A DNA stretch of 64,000 nucleotides, from the NCBI GenBank assembly GCA_003956705.1, contig QZCP01000100.1, positions 29,081 through 93,080 on the forward strand, read 5' to 3'. Under the pieces are notes generated by a model. The model was not told the DNA's origin. It saw only the letters and a program-made list of their open reading frames with translations, and searched no databases. This stretch comes from Brevipalpus yothersi. Taxonomy: Eukaryota; Arthropoda; Arachnida; Trombidiformes; Tenuipalpidae. Below, one piece after another: positions 34,842 through 48,569 of this stretch. A program made the translations under genes and the position numbers. Every line of letters begins with the position of its first letter. Within the stretch, counting starts at the first letter, position 1.

Positions 34842-35562
34842 ACCACATCTTTTTTCCCCTTCTTTGCATAAATTACTGCTACCGGTTTCTCTTCAAATAC
34901 ATACTCTCACATTTTGAGGTTTCCTCTTGCCTCAGCCTCTCTCTCTCTTCCTCCCCCAACTTTCAAAAACGTTTCCTTGAAGAAACTTTCTTCTCTCTCT
35001 CTCTCTCCATCTTCTCTCCATCTTCCATCAACCAGTAAGCCTCTTCAATAGGCCACCCAACGGATGTATGCCATGCCTTCACCAAGTCATGCGAAAGTCC
35101 TACAAAACTTTCTCTCTTTCTGCCTCTCTCTCTTGAAACGAATGAAAGAGGACTTCTTAATATGAGTGTTTCATGATGAAGTTTTTCTCTCTCTCTCTTA
35201 CTCTTACACTTTTTTTGGTTGAGGCAAGATTTTATTTCAAAATGTTCATTTATTTTCTGGTTCACCCCTTTCTACTTCATCACTAAGTATAAATTACATG
35301 TATCAGGTGTACAATGTTAATTAGTGTACATCGATTTGATTAACATTATTTAATTGCAATCATTCATCACCCACATGAGTTTTTCAACAGTGTGTGTATG
35401 TGTGTTGATGTATTATATAGTCTACTGCGAGTGACATCAAGTTTATTGGATACACATTTTCTCTTCTTGTTCACATAGACATACCCCATACATCACGCAT
35501 CCATAGTTGGTGCATGTGAGACTGTGTGAATTTTGTGGACACAATAAATACATACACACACA

Positions 35563-37031
35563 ATGTCTCGTGGATGGGAATCCAGTAATTATGGAGACAT
35601 TCATCATGGACAAGTACCAACATACAAGCTGGTTGTGGTTGGAGGCGGTGGTGTGGGTAAAAGTGCGTTAACCATACAGTTCATTCAGGTAAAAAAATGG
35701 AATCATATTTTATACTTAAGAATACTGTAGAAAGAACATTCTTTTGGGTATACATTGTAGAACTTATATTCAAATTGTTGTTGAATGGGTTTTCTTCGTT
35801 TGGACTAAATTTTTTTTCATGGAAAGATGGTGAGAATGTGAGAAATATTATTATTTTTGTGTTAATATTGTGTTTTTTTGGTTCTTGATTTCCGATTGAA
35901 TGTGTGTTTACTAAAAAATTTCAATTGGAAAAGATTACAGAATTGAGAATGGAAAATATAAAGAAAAACACAGATAGTGGAAACTTTATTCTCCGATTCT
36001 TTTGTACACTATCACAATGTTCATGTTGAATAACCAATAATATATATACACTGTCTGGTTGGAATGAATATTCATGAGATTGAAATATCAATATTGAGAA
36101 GCATATTTACTCCATCTTTTACTCTAGGCTCTCTCTCTCTCTCTCTTTCTGTCTCTCTTTCTGTCTCTTTCTTATATGTCTACATTTTTTCATCCTCTTA
36201 TTCGTTTATATTTTACAAACTCTATATTCCATTTCTTCTTCATACTTTTTTCTCATCTATTTTTCCAGTTTGATTCTCAAGGAAGAAAGAGAGAGAGAGA
36301 GAGAAAAAAATATTTGTTCAGATCCAAATTTTGATCCATTTCATCTTCTCTCTTCCCCAGCATCCCTGTTTTTATCACATGTCTGAACAGTAAGCTTGCC
36401 AACTATCCTTTAGGCTCTTCTTTTTTCCTTTCACTTCTTCTCAGATTCTTTTCTCTTCTTCATCATCATACTTTTCCTCTTATTTTTTTCTTTCTCTCTC
36501 TCATCCACTTTGCATTTCATCCAGAAAACTGATCTATTTCACTCTCACACATCATAATGATTCTCAACATTCTCTCTCACACACACATACAGACTCGAAA
36601 ACACTTTCTCATGGCTCGTATCCATTCGAATTGGATGAATTTGAGGCGGAAGAAGAGCTATCAAAATCATCCAAACTTTTATTCCTCGAGAAAAATGTTT
36701 ATTTCCTGATATCTGTATGAGTATGTGAATGAGATGAGAAGCATGCTGCGATGAGCCCAGAGAGGAACCACTAGCCGAAGATAGTATTTGGTAGATGTAC
36801 ACACCAAAGATGCTGAAGAAAAGTAGAAGAAAGAGAGAGATAGACAGAGGGCAAAATTGAGCTATTCTCGGTATTCTGATAGAAAAATAGTACTAGTGGT
36901 GGTGGTAGTAGTAGTCGAAGGAAGAGGAAGGATAAGATGAAAATGTATCAACCATGCGGATCCAATGATCCGGCTGTCTGAGTTGGGCCATTTTCTGTAT
37001 CGTTTTAACCATTTCAACATAATTTAGTTTC

Positions 37032-37091
<60 letters not shown>

Positions 37092-38198
37092 GCTCTCTGT
37101 TTCTTTCTCGATATTTTCCTCTGTATATTGACTATGGATGTAAATATATTTCTTTTTTTCTCTCTCTCTCTCGCTGGTATTCTGATCATGAATCATGATA
37201 CTGTATCCAATAATGGATTCTGAAATTTTCAAACAGTTTATAGATGATTTACTCATTAATTCATCACTCTGCGATGAATAGTTTCGTTGACATGGCATCA
37301 AATCGTCATTCATAGCTTTTTGAATGTTCGCTTTTTCAACTTTCTTTCTCATCCTATTCTCAATCCTCTTCTATTTTTTTGGGTTTTCCATTTCTGTGGA
37401 ACTGTTTATTTGCTCATTTTTCATTGGAATCTTCTCTGCTTTTCCTTCCTTTTTTTCACAAAATTCACAAGAGCTCTACTGCTTATCCGTATACTTTCCT
37501 TGGAATATTTATCTGCTATCCATATTTACCCAAGGAAAGTTTCACAGACATGTACTTGAAAATACACAGTGTATATATACACCCGAGATCTTTGATAGCT
37601 TCATGCCACTTCTTCAAAATGAGCCTCCCGAAAAGATATATATACATGTATATATAAACACACTCATACTCATAAAAATTTGGTTACATTTTATCATTTC
37701 ATATAGAATGGGAATAAAATTGCCCAAAACATTGAGGTTTCAGGAGGAATTTTTTGACTTTATACACACATAAGTACACATTTTTTGATTAAATATTTGA
37801 AAAAAAAATTCTAATAAGAGGAATTTTTCATTTTTTGAAAAGTTTTTTTCGATCTAATTTTCATTTTTATTTCCAAATAGAACTGCTCTCTTCTCATTGA
37901 ATGAATTACAATTGTTAATTCTAATAAGCTCATTCCTTTGCCTCAAGTTGAGAATGGTTAAAACATTAGAGACTACCTTCTCACAGTATTCCGCTTACAA
38001 GAAGTTTAGAGGGCCAGTTTACAGAATGCAATGAAAAAAGAGAATGGAAATCTAGAAGCATTCCATAAAATCGTAGCATTAGTATTGATTTTCCAATTTG
38101 TTATGCTCAACAAATTTTTCCTCTGATAAAAGCATTCGACTACTTTTATCTTTTATTCTCTTTTCTTAAACATCTACTAGTGTGTATTTCACCATAAG

Positions 38199-38232
<34 letters not shown>

Positions 38233-38462
38233 ACACAGCATTCTCATCGCTTCCATGATTATCTTTCTTGTAAGAATTGTATTACTTTGTGTATAGTTTT
38301 CAATGAATAGTTTCTATCTGTATTCCTCACTACTACCACTGCTACTACTTTTCCTCTTCCTGTACATAAAGATCACCCATGAGCATTTAAACCCGTTTAT
38401 GCTTCTCTAATCACAATCTAATCTGGGTGAACATTTTGATACCACATCTCATGAATTCCTCG

Positions 38463-38503
<41 letters not shown>

Positions 38504-39405
38504 ATGTATTCCCCTTCATCATTGGTCCCCAATGCTTACTTATACATGCATTTATAACTTGTACATTTGGGTTTGTTTCTCTCTGATCTTTTCCTCATGT
38601 TTGTGAGTCAGATTAATTTCCTTTAACATGTTTACACTGATGTGACCTCTATATTCAGATGAGAGCATCATGTAAATTGCCTGGTTGGCTGGCTGATTTG
38701 CTTTCACAAGCAATCAACAGCAATCAGTGAAACCATGAAAAGCGTAGAGAGAAAAGGGCAAAGCAATCTTCTATCCACAATCTTTCACTGAGCTTCCATC
38801 TTCTATGGCCAAAATTCTCTTCTCTCGAACCCAATACATTGTAATCACCATGTTTTGTGTGTGATATCCCTTCTGTATATGAGTGTATGTGTGTGTGTAT
38901 ATAGCTGTTTATTTTGGCTTCGAGTTCCAATTTTTTGAGCATCATGAAGCATGATGATGCATGCTAGTGGCAGTAGCAATCATGCTGATGGTGGTGGTTG
39001 ACTTGGTGTATTTAAAGTTCATATCTGAGAGAAAAAAATTTGTCAGCTTGAAGTAACCAATTGGCTGTTATAGGAAGTAAGAGAAAGAGAGAGAGTAGTT
39101 GATTGATGGATTAAAATGGATATAAAGGAAATGAACTTCAGCTAGGACTTCCGACTATTTGATCACTTCACCTTTGATCATGGGATAGGAGACAATATTC
39201 GTTAAATGTAATAACACCTGATGATGGGAATTGATGAGCCTCTGCCAAATGAATGTGGTGAGATTAGATATAATGATGGGAAAGATTTTCCAATCACAGT
39301 GCTGAATGCTGAATAGGGCATTTTGTATTCTCTTCACACGAATAATAACCAAATAAGTGAATCCATCCGATGGAAATAATATATACATATACATGTATAT
39401 GTACT

Positions 39406-39447
<42 letters not shown>

Positions 39448-39888
39448 ATTTGAAAGAGAATTACATCTTTCTCTGAGTTTTGATCCTTCTTGCATCTTAG
39501 AGAAAGAAAATTTATTTGATAAAGACATTTTACAGCTTTTCTAGACTCATTAACTTTTATGAGCATATGAATTGAGCAAATCTTTTTCTTCTCCTGTGTA
39601 TACTATCATGCATTGCACATACACATATGATGATTTATCCTGCTCACAGAGTTTCTCCAGATACAAAATTGGAGAAAGAAGATCTTGTGAGAGAATCCGA
39701 TTCATCCTCTAAATTACTTATAAGTAAGTCTGGCGAAAGTTACTCCATTCAATATATGCCAAAAGTCTTAGATATATATGTGAATTTGAATATGTCTAGC
39801 TTGTTCTCTCTCTCTCTCATTTTCCATTCTTTTCCATTTCGATCCCATGAGTAAACCATTCATCGTATATGCTCACATATTTGAAAGA

Positions 39889-39924
<36 letters not shown>

Positions 39925-41898
39925 AAGCTCCAAAATTTAATTATCTGATAATAGAACAGTGCAAGAAGATGAGGAAAGAAGAGAGAGAGAAAAATTTGCT
40001 CCAAGATATTTTTCGACTTGAATTAGCTGATTGGTTTTTCTTTTCCATGAATTCCGCTTGGCCATCAGATGCATCATTCCATTTCCAAATGCTTTAAGGG
40101 CTGAATTATTTTATGCCAGCAAATAAATTGGTGAGAATAAGATTTTCTTCTTACCCTTCTCTACTTTGCTCCTGGAAAAAACGAAAAAGCTTATAAGGTT
40201 CAGATTGAAATATGTGATGATCAGATTACTATCTCTGGAGATAGGATGTGAGAGAGAGAAAGAAAATGTTGGAGAAGAATTCATTCTTCATGATGGAATT
40301 CCCCTGGAGTGTTGAGAAATTTAGGTCCTGCAAAGCTCCAGTGTCAAGCTTGATTATTGCATCATTGATTGATCGTTACAAGAAAGTGTTTGTGTGTGTG
40401 GATGTCTATGTATAGGTGTATATGAGATGAAAAAGGAGAGGAAAAGATAGATTAAGAGTAAGAGAGAACGTTTATTATTATTATTCATCATCAATTAAAA
40501 TCAGTGTTCTATGTGATTATTTTTCTTTTATATTTCATCGCAATTAAGCCTCAAGTGTATGTGTGTGTGCTATTCTACATGATGAAAGTCAGGGTTGATC
40601 TAAAACAGGCTATACATATAATAAACTCACATATTGTGATACAAAATGATAAGCCCATCTGAGAACTTATTCCAGAGAGATATCACTGGAAGATTCCCAT
40701 AGATCCGTGACTACAATTTTTAGACACACACAGTCACACAGAGGTATGATATCGATGCATTTGCCTGTGTTCATCATTATCATTACCTTGGGAAGGAATA
40801 ATATCTGGGTAATATAGAGGAATTGGAACGAACTTTTGTTGTTGTTACTGTATCTGAGAATGCATAATAGAACATTCAACGAAGCTCATTTTTTTTCAAA
40901 CGATAATTATTTACTCAAAATTATCACTCGAGGGTATTGAGCATATATATATATCAGTCATATATTTTGTATACCCTTCGGCATACTGAATTCCCATGAA
41001 ATTTTGCAACCATCATTCGGAATGCACCAATATATATGATTTTTTTACCCTTCTTTTCGTTCCAGTCATATTTTGTCACTGACTATGATCCAACTATAGA
41101 AGATTCATACACAAAACAATGTGTAATTGATGATAGAGTTGCTAAATTAGATGGTAAGTTCTCTTTTGCAAGTGAATAGAGAAGAATTTTCCTGAATTTC
41201 CGAATTTGGCGAATTTTCTATGCATTTGCATTTAAATGCATCAATTCCATTCGATAATTGAAATAATTTTTCCATCATTCTGTTATCCCATGTAGTACTG
41301 GACACTGCTGGTCAAGAGGAATTCAGTGCCATGAGGGAACAGTATATGCGCTCTGGAGAAGGATTTCTATTGGTATATTCGATTACTGATCGAAATAGTT
41401 ATGATGAATTGCAAAAGTTTCATCGACAAATTTTACGAGTCAAAGATCGAGATGAATTCCCAATGATTTTGGTTGGAAACAAATGTGATCTGGAAACACA
41501 GAGAGTTGTAAGTACTCATCATCAAATGAACCCCACCATGAATAATAATCGTGATAATAGCGATGAATAATCAACATTACAACAACATCATAGGCACGCT
41601 TTTTCTCCTCTCTCGTGTTCCACTTTCATCGCATAAATTCTTTGAATTTTTGATGACCAATCCTCTTTCCTTGTGAACCAAAGATTCACAAGATTCAACC
41701 AGATAGAGAACAAAAAAACACCGACCGAAAAAAATCTGCTAAAAAATCACAAATTCTAACAAACAAAACTCATTGCATTCAATCAGCCAACTTCATGACA
41801 ATAATGGTATTCCTCTTCTATCTTTCTCTAAATACATAGTCATCAAAAATCAATGTCATCAATATTGAATTTTCTCGATTGACTGAATAATTTATTTT

Positions 41899-41963
<65 letters not shown>

Positions 41964-42602
41964 CCTTTCTTTCTTACTTTCTCTCTCTCATGATTGCTAC
42001 TGTTACAATTTTCTTTTAGGTCTCACAATTAGAAGGACAACATTTAGGCCGGTTGCTTCGAGTACCATTTATTGAATGTAGCGCTAAATTAAGAATGAAT
42101 GTAGACGTTGCATTCCATGATTTGGTGCGATCTGTGAGGTAATATCACCATCAATCTTATTTTTTTCTCATCACTCTGAATTCTGTGTGTGTATCTTTCT
42201 TTTTCTCTTTCTCTTTCTCACTCATCCTCTATGTCTTTCTTATTTCTCTTTTTTCTCATTTGTCTCATCTTCGATAATCTTTGATAAACCTAATGCCTAT
42301 GTGAACCATTATCATCGACTATGAAGATAATGATCATTTTGTATAGGATTCCAGCTAACTAAAGCTGAAGAATATTTCTTCTCGGGCCACTACCACCATT
42401 TTTTTCTCTCACTTGATCATCAATTTTATTCTTCATCTCATCTCTTTATCTTCTATTTTTCCCATCTCACATCATGTATATGATATACATCCTTCTATCC
42501 CACAGTCATATTGTTACTTTGTTTAATTTCTTACTGTTTCCCTTGGCCATTCAGAAGTTTCCGTTATTTTTCATCATCATTTCTCCTTTTTTCCAACACA
42601 TG

Positions 42603-42665
<63 letters not shown>

Positions 42666-42878
42666 AATGTAAGATGAAAATAATCTCATCATTCAGGCTC
42701 TCAGAATATATGTGATGATCTTCTTATCACATTGAATGAGTAACAGTATTTTCTGTATACATATATCTATATTTTCTCTCAAGTATTGATTGTCATACGA
42801 TTCATTTGTGCGTGAAGCTTAAAATATGTCTTGTAATATGATATTCCAAATAGGTCATCAGACGGTCTAGGGATAAAG

Positions 42879-42922
<44 letters not shown>

Positions 42923-43346
42923 CTTGAGGGTGAACTATAGAGGAACTGTAAATCCTTAAAACTGAATCATATCTCATCATGAGAAGATCATCATTCAATT
43001 TGGACACATCTATCTATCTCTTTTTTTCATTCTATCGATAATGACAATAGAATACATATTGACATCACAATTACTCACCCATTGACCAAACTTCCCCTTC
43101 GATATAACTTATACAGTATATAGTGTACATGGATCTATGGTACATATATTTTCTATCAGACCTTGTCCAAATATTCTGTCTCTCATGCTCCAATCATATT
43201 GGATTCGATGATGATACAATAATAGTAATTCAGTCACAGCTAAGGAAATGGTTAAATTTCCTTTCAGATATTCACCATCAGTCGGTGATCATAACTCGAT
43301 CTATTTCTAATATCATTCCCACCATGAATTCATACTCTCTCTCTCC

Positions 43347-43424
<78 letters not shown>

Positions 43425-43666
43425 TTCCGATTCATGAATTGAGGCGTAATGTTAGATTGAATCATCGATATTCAATGAAACTTATATCTTATTTTTGTTA
43501 CACTGTTTGAAAGGGAGAGAGAGAAAGAGAAAGTCACAAGATGCTGTATTTTAACTTATTTTTTATTGTTTTTTTCTCTAGACAATTTCAAGCATATGAA
43601 AGACCACCATTAAAGATGATCAAGCAGAAGAGACGACGAAAGTGCATATTCTGCAGCATAAGTTGA
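35563..43666 (+). CDS. Ras64B: Ras64B/R-Ras-type small GTPase, five exons
   Basis: Exons 35563-35688, 41066-41153, 41296-41507, 42020-42138 and 43582-43666 join in phase with GT...AG borders into 209 residues. The protein is a membrane-anchored GTP/GDP switch of the Ras family. P-loop GGGGVGKS is at 27-34 (Gly where H-Ras has Ala11, as in fly Ras64B), effector loop YDPTIEDSY at 49-57, DTAGQEE at 74-80, NKCD at 133-136 and SAK at 163-165. Lys/Arg-rich KQKRRRK (196-202), Cys203 and a C-terminal CSIS box indicate prenylation at Cys206 and perhaps palmitoylation. EQYMRSGEGFLLV, QILRVKDRDEFPM and ECSAKLR place it with the R-Ras/M-Ras/fly Ras64B group, not with H-Ras or Rap. The N-terminus is about 17 residues longer than H-Ras. 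Intron 1 is 5.4 kb, the others 142, 512 and 1443 bp. AATAAA lies at 43796 and 43828. Orthology within R-Ras versus M-Ras is not settled by eye. Confidence 0.92.
37037..37089. repeat. (CT)n microsatellite in Ras intron 1
   Basis: About 53 bases of CT on the transcribed-sense strand. Confidence 0.95.
38467..38500. repeat. (CT)n microsatellite in Ras intron 1
   Basis: About 34 bases of CT. A (GA)n run of about 30 bases precedes it at about 38202-38231. Confidence 0.9.
39384..39403. repeat. 20-bp palindrome centred on ACATGT, Ras intron 1
   Basis: Perfect inverted repeat around TATACATGTATA, followed 10 bp later by a (CT)n run (39413-39445). Confidence 0.8.
41902..41958. repeat. (CT)n microsatellite in Ras intron 3
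   Basis: About 57 bases of CT, 60 bases before the exon 4 acceptor; may add to the pyrimidine tract. Confidence 0.95.
42611..42665. repeat. (TC)n microsatellite in Ras intron 4
   Basis: About 55 bases of TC with one TTTC interruption. Confidence 0.95.
42883..42921. repeat. (GA)n microsatellite in Ras intron 4
   Basis: About 39 bases of GA, opposite in sense to the flanking TC tracts, so the intron RNA could form a long GA:UC duplex with them. Confidence 0.95.
43335..43421. repeat. (CT)n / (TTTC)n compound microsatellite in Ras intron 4
   Basis: CT repeats, then about six TTTC units, then CT repeats, ending 160 bases before the last acceptor. Confidence 0.95.
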
Positions 43667-45900
43667 AATTTTTCTCACTTTTTTTCTCTCTCAAACTGTC
43701 AAAAGAGGAAAAGAGAGCGGAACAAGGATCGTTGCCAAAGACTTATCATCATCAATTTCGACAATCAAATACACGACTATTTATGGCATATCATCAATAA
43801 ATTAGAGTATGGGCTATTTGAAAAAAGAATAAAAGAGAGATAGAGAGAGAGAATAGAATCTCTCGTCCATATGATATTGTTCTCTGAACGTATACTGTGA
43901 CTAAATTTCACGTCATTATGAGGAGACAGTTTTTTTATTGGCTGATTTTTTTCACATTTTTCAGTTTTTTTTTCTCCAACAAAAAATGATTAAACAATGT
44001 TTTTCACAGATATTTGTCATGCATTTGTTTCGATTTATCTTTTCTTAACAAGCCAGTACCTATTGGGGGAACTGTTCATTTGATTGGGGAACTTTTTTGA
44101 TCTCTTTTGAATTTTTTGAAAGAATATTGACTGGTTCAAGGGACAAAATTCAAACCAAATACTGATCAAAACATTAGACCAAATGAGATGAATATTCATG
44201 ATTAAAGAATATGTTATGAATTTTCTCGTTGTATGTTAGTGAGAACATTGCAGCATATTTAAATATTTGGATTCGCACAAATATAGTATAATTTGATATG
44301 AATATCAAATAGGCTGATCAGAATTTCAAAGTTTCAGTCTCAAGATAACTAGTTCATTTGCGGAAACTTGTAGGAACCTCGAACACCTCGAGCTTCTGAT
44401 TCAATTATTTTCTAGAGATTTTCCAGATAATGGTACATGAATCATAGGATTGGAAGTACAATCAAGGCTGTTCTCATCTTGATGATCAATAACACACCAC
44501 TAAAATTAGGGTGCTGATTATCGAAGTAATCAATGTGCATTAATTGTACCGTTATGATTGGCATCACAAAGAATTACCCAAATTGTGTTGCAAAACAGTT
44601 AATATTGAATTTAATATATGTAGACTTTTTCTAAAATATTCCATCTGAATTCCCTCTCCAAATGAGATGCCTTAAGGTCAAATTTTAGTCTAGTCAGATC
44701 TTGTGTATGTATGTCTGAAGTCTCAAAGCTCAACCATCTCGACACTTATGAATGGGAAAGACTCATGATGCTAATTAATGTGTCACTTTATTGATCACAA
44801 TCAAACAGAAAGAAGCTCAACTTTTTATGCTGAAGCATGTAATATTGTCTCACAAATTATGCCCGACAGTGTTGAACCTCTTTTTTTAAAATGAACAAAA
44901 TGTTTCATTCGAATAGTTTACTCAGTCAATAGTTAGCAGTCAAATATATACACACATGTGATGTTTCAATTCTATCGGAAGGTTATAATGAAAATATAGC
45001 GAAAACAGAATTCTCAGTATTCTCTTGATTAAGCAATACCAACATCATACCACACCATACGACCACAAGAGTAAGTTTCCACCCTTCAACGTTAATGAAG
45101 CACATGGCTAATGAATACAATCAGCTTAATTGATTAGATTTCAAATCATTCAAGTTCCTGACTTTGGGGGGGAATAAGAAGGAACAAGCAACAGGAAAAT
45201 CGAATCGCAAAACAATTATTGTTGTAATATTCTGAGATCATCTGATCAATCATAATGATTGTAACAATGTTCCGAACTCTGATCGTTTCAGTGAGATATC
45301 TGATGCCTATTGTTGACTAGATTTCCTGTCAATAAGTTTTCAGTAGATTGCAACAGACGGAAATGGAGTTTCCTCTACAATTTATCCACAAAGCTGTGTG
45401 GATTGAAGAATTTCCGTATAAGTTACATTATGAGGAATCCAATGAAATGATGTTCCAAAAGTTTTCAACCAAAAATACTATCAATGGCTGATAGCAGGTG
45501 GAGCCATGTTGAATGGTGGTAAGAGTCTGGAGAGATATCGAGGGAATCCTCACTGGGAATATTGTCTAGGAGAGAATTCTTTTGCCGGGAAGTACTCAAA
45601 CTCTGCTATAAAGTAATAGCAGCACATTTGCAAGCGAGAACCTCTCAATTGAATGATCATAAGGTCCTCCCGAATATCCTTCCAGTCCTCAGGAGGCAAA
45701 GAAAAGAGTCATTCGAAGCGCTTATCGTTTGGTGCTCTGATTTTTTGACAAATGAACAGTTATTTGGGCTACAGCAAGGCATGGAGACATAACCCGAATA
45801 TCACTCAAAAAAGTCTTTACAACTCACTCAAAAACTCCACGAAATGATCAAAATTTGTCTAAATGCCAACTGATGGCAAACTATCTGATTGATTTTGTTC

Positions 45901-45905
<5 letters not shown>

Positions 45906-45964
<59 letters not shown>
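45906..45964. repeat. (CT)n microsatellite
   Basis: About 59 bases of CT, uninterrupted. Confidence 0.95.
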
Positions 45965-45966
<2 letters not shown>

Positions 45967-46481
45967 TGCAATTGAATGGATACCATTTTTTTCTACTTTG
46001 ATCATAAGGTAGACCTCTCTAATCCATTTTTTTTCTAACGAACAATGGTTGTCGACCCTTGTGAGTTTCATAATTAATTTCGGTTATGGCAGTTTTTCAA
46101 CTGCCAAATTTCATGCATCAATGCTTCCCAAATCACAGTCTCTTGCAACAGAATTGAGTACTTCTTGTATTCTTGCACACCCAGACAAGCGAATAGCAAT
46201 TCTTTGAGAACTATGAACTTGATCACTTAAAGTTTCAACTTATAACAATAATAATAAATCGGTAAGCTGCTTTTCGTTGTCGGTTAAACACTCCAACTGG
46301 AAAATGGCTTGAGATTCAAAAATTTTCTCATCTTTTCATCTTTCAACGAGAGAGAAAGAGAGAGAAAAGTTCGCTACTTATATGCACACATGATCATACT
46401 AATGATCTTGTGTGTGCAGGCCGGTTGATTGTCTGAGACAATAAACCTCCCGTGACAAATTTAAATATACACATTGTATGA

Positions 46482-46652
46482 ATGGAAGCGAGAACAGAGA
46501 TCCTGAGGACCTATGGACACATGGACACGATCCAGTGGCCATGGACGGTTACGGGCTACCAGACGGTGACTGTTGAGATTGTCTTTTCTATTCTTATTAC
46601 AAACGGAAAAAAATTGAAATGTGTTCAGTGTTCAAAATTAGGACATGAATGA
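46482..46652 (+). pseudogene. Small coding-like ORF ending in a truncated zinc-knuckle motif
   Basis: A 56-codon ATG frame in a locally GC-rich patch. Its last residues read KCVQCSKLGHE and stop, which is Cx2Cx4H without the final Cys of a gag-type zinc knuckle. This may be a scrap of a retroelement gag or ORF1, or chance. No partner domains are seen nearby. Confidence 0.25.
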
Positions 46653-48489
46653 ATTAAATTTTGAACACTTTACATGGTATGAATTCATTTTGATGCATCT
46701 ACAGTATTATGTTTTGCCTTGAAATGATGATGGTAAACAAATAATATCATCGTTCTGATTTTTTGGCATATACATGTATATTTTCCATTTCATATTCATG
46801 CACTCACTGAATTTTCTCCTCCTCAGATGATTCAATTCGAACACTTAAGTACACACATTCAATTTTCCCAATAAGAAGGTGTTCAATTATTCATTCTATC
46901 AGACTGATGTAGTGTAAGTTTATGTGCATTTACATGTACATGCCAAGTGTTGCCATCAGATACACATTCAACAGCATTTAAAGGTTTGCGTAATCAACTT
47001 AACGCCAACGTTAAATGATGAGAACAGGTGAATCAATGAATTAAGAATACCTTTGAGACACTTTCTTTGTTATTTGGTTTATGGATCTGTTTTTTGTTTA
47101 CTGTTTGCCTAATCATGCTAACAGTATAGAACAGATGTTACCATCTTGTTGCAGATAAATCCTGTTGAGAATAAATTGTTATAAAATGTTGAATCAATCG
47201 ATTGATAGTGAATATAATCGAATGAAGCTGATATGAAATGATGATTTTTTTGCAATCACCTTTCGATAATCAGGGTCAAAAAAATTAAGATTATCTTGTC
47301 AAATGTTTTAATTTAATTTTGTTTTCATGTCTCTGAAAACATTCAATTGTGTGTTTCATAATCAAATCAGGAGGCACCAGTCATCATCGATAATGAGCAG
47401 TATAATTTGGATTAATTCAATTCAAATCTCAAGTTGACTGTCATATTGAGTATGATTAATTAGCTTAAAAATTGTTGGAATATGGGTGCTGGGTCAAAGC
47501 CAATTGCTTCACCGGTCAGCTGGGGATAGAGGAGAAGAAAATCTGAATAAAAGCTACCCATTTTACTCCAAATACATGTTTCCATAATCTATTCTCATGA
47601 AAATCAGATAGCATGAGGAATATATTATTTTGCTCATCAGTGTGTCAGAAATAAAAATGTTCAGGAAAGGAGTAAGAATAGAAAACAATTGTTGAAGAAG
47701 TTGTTCAAAAGTTTGAGATCAAGTTCAGATTTACCGCTACTCATTATTATTATTATTATTATCGAAGTGTAATTCAGAATTCAATTAAGATGATGATCAA
47801 AAGAGGGAGAGAGAGTGGAAGAAAGAGAGAAAGAAGGAAAGATGTGCTTTGATAAACAATAGTTATCATCTGGGAAAAGAAGTGCTTCTTAAAGATTGTT
47901 GACTGAGCAGTATAATTATTTAATTATTGGAACTCTAAAAATTTACCATGTTTGCACCTTGAGTCTAAAGTCATTGAATTAGAATACTTCATACATACTC
48001 ACACTCACAATCATCTCAACTCTTCATTCAAATCTTGAGCTTGGGAATGTTGGCAACCCTGAAAATAAAAAGAAAATGAATAAATAAGATGGGTAATTTT
48101 GTGATATTTTTCACATTACCATCTTTCCCATTATTCCCATCCAAAATCTGGATCTTATCGATATTTCTTGCTCAGTTAATTGTATTCAAGAACGAATACC
48201 AAAAACCTCTCATGAACTATTAATACTCACTGGCACTGAAAAAGGAGGTGATTCATAACATGTGATACTCGTTCTTGTTCTCTCTCTTTTTCAAGATCAT
48301 GAACACTCACACCGGAACATGATAGAAAATATCAACAAATCAATCTTCTCATGAATCCAATGGAACCTAAATAATTATTAACATTTTTTTCCTGTTCATT
48401 TTATGAAATTCTTTCACTTCCTCTCTCTCTCCATGATAGAATGATAATATTTTTCCATCAGCACATTATATTCTCATGTGTTTTCAACA

Positions 48490-48567
<78 letters not shown>
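48490..48567. repeat. (CT)n microsatellite
   Basis: About 78 bases of CT with one TTTC interruption. Confidence 0.95.

Positions 48568-48569
<2 letters not shown>

Larger units (their letters stand above)
32020..35562. other. Non-coding DNA upstream of the Ras gene, with its promoter region at the end
   Basis: Only low-complexity and short frames are present. The last 300 bases before the Ras ATG contain ATTATATAG (about 35413-35421), a possible TATA-like element, and CA-rich sequence. No start site can be fixed from sequence alone. Confidence 0.4.
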
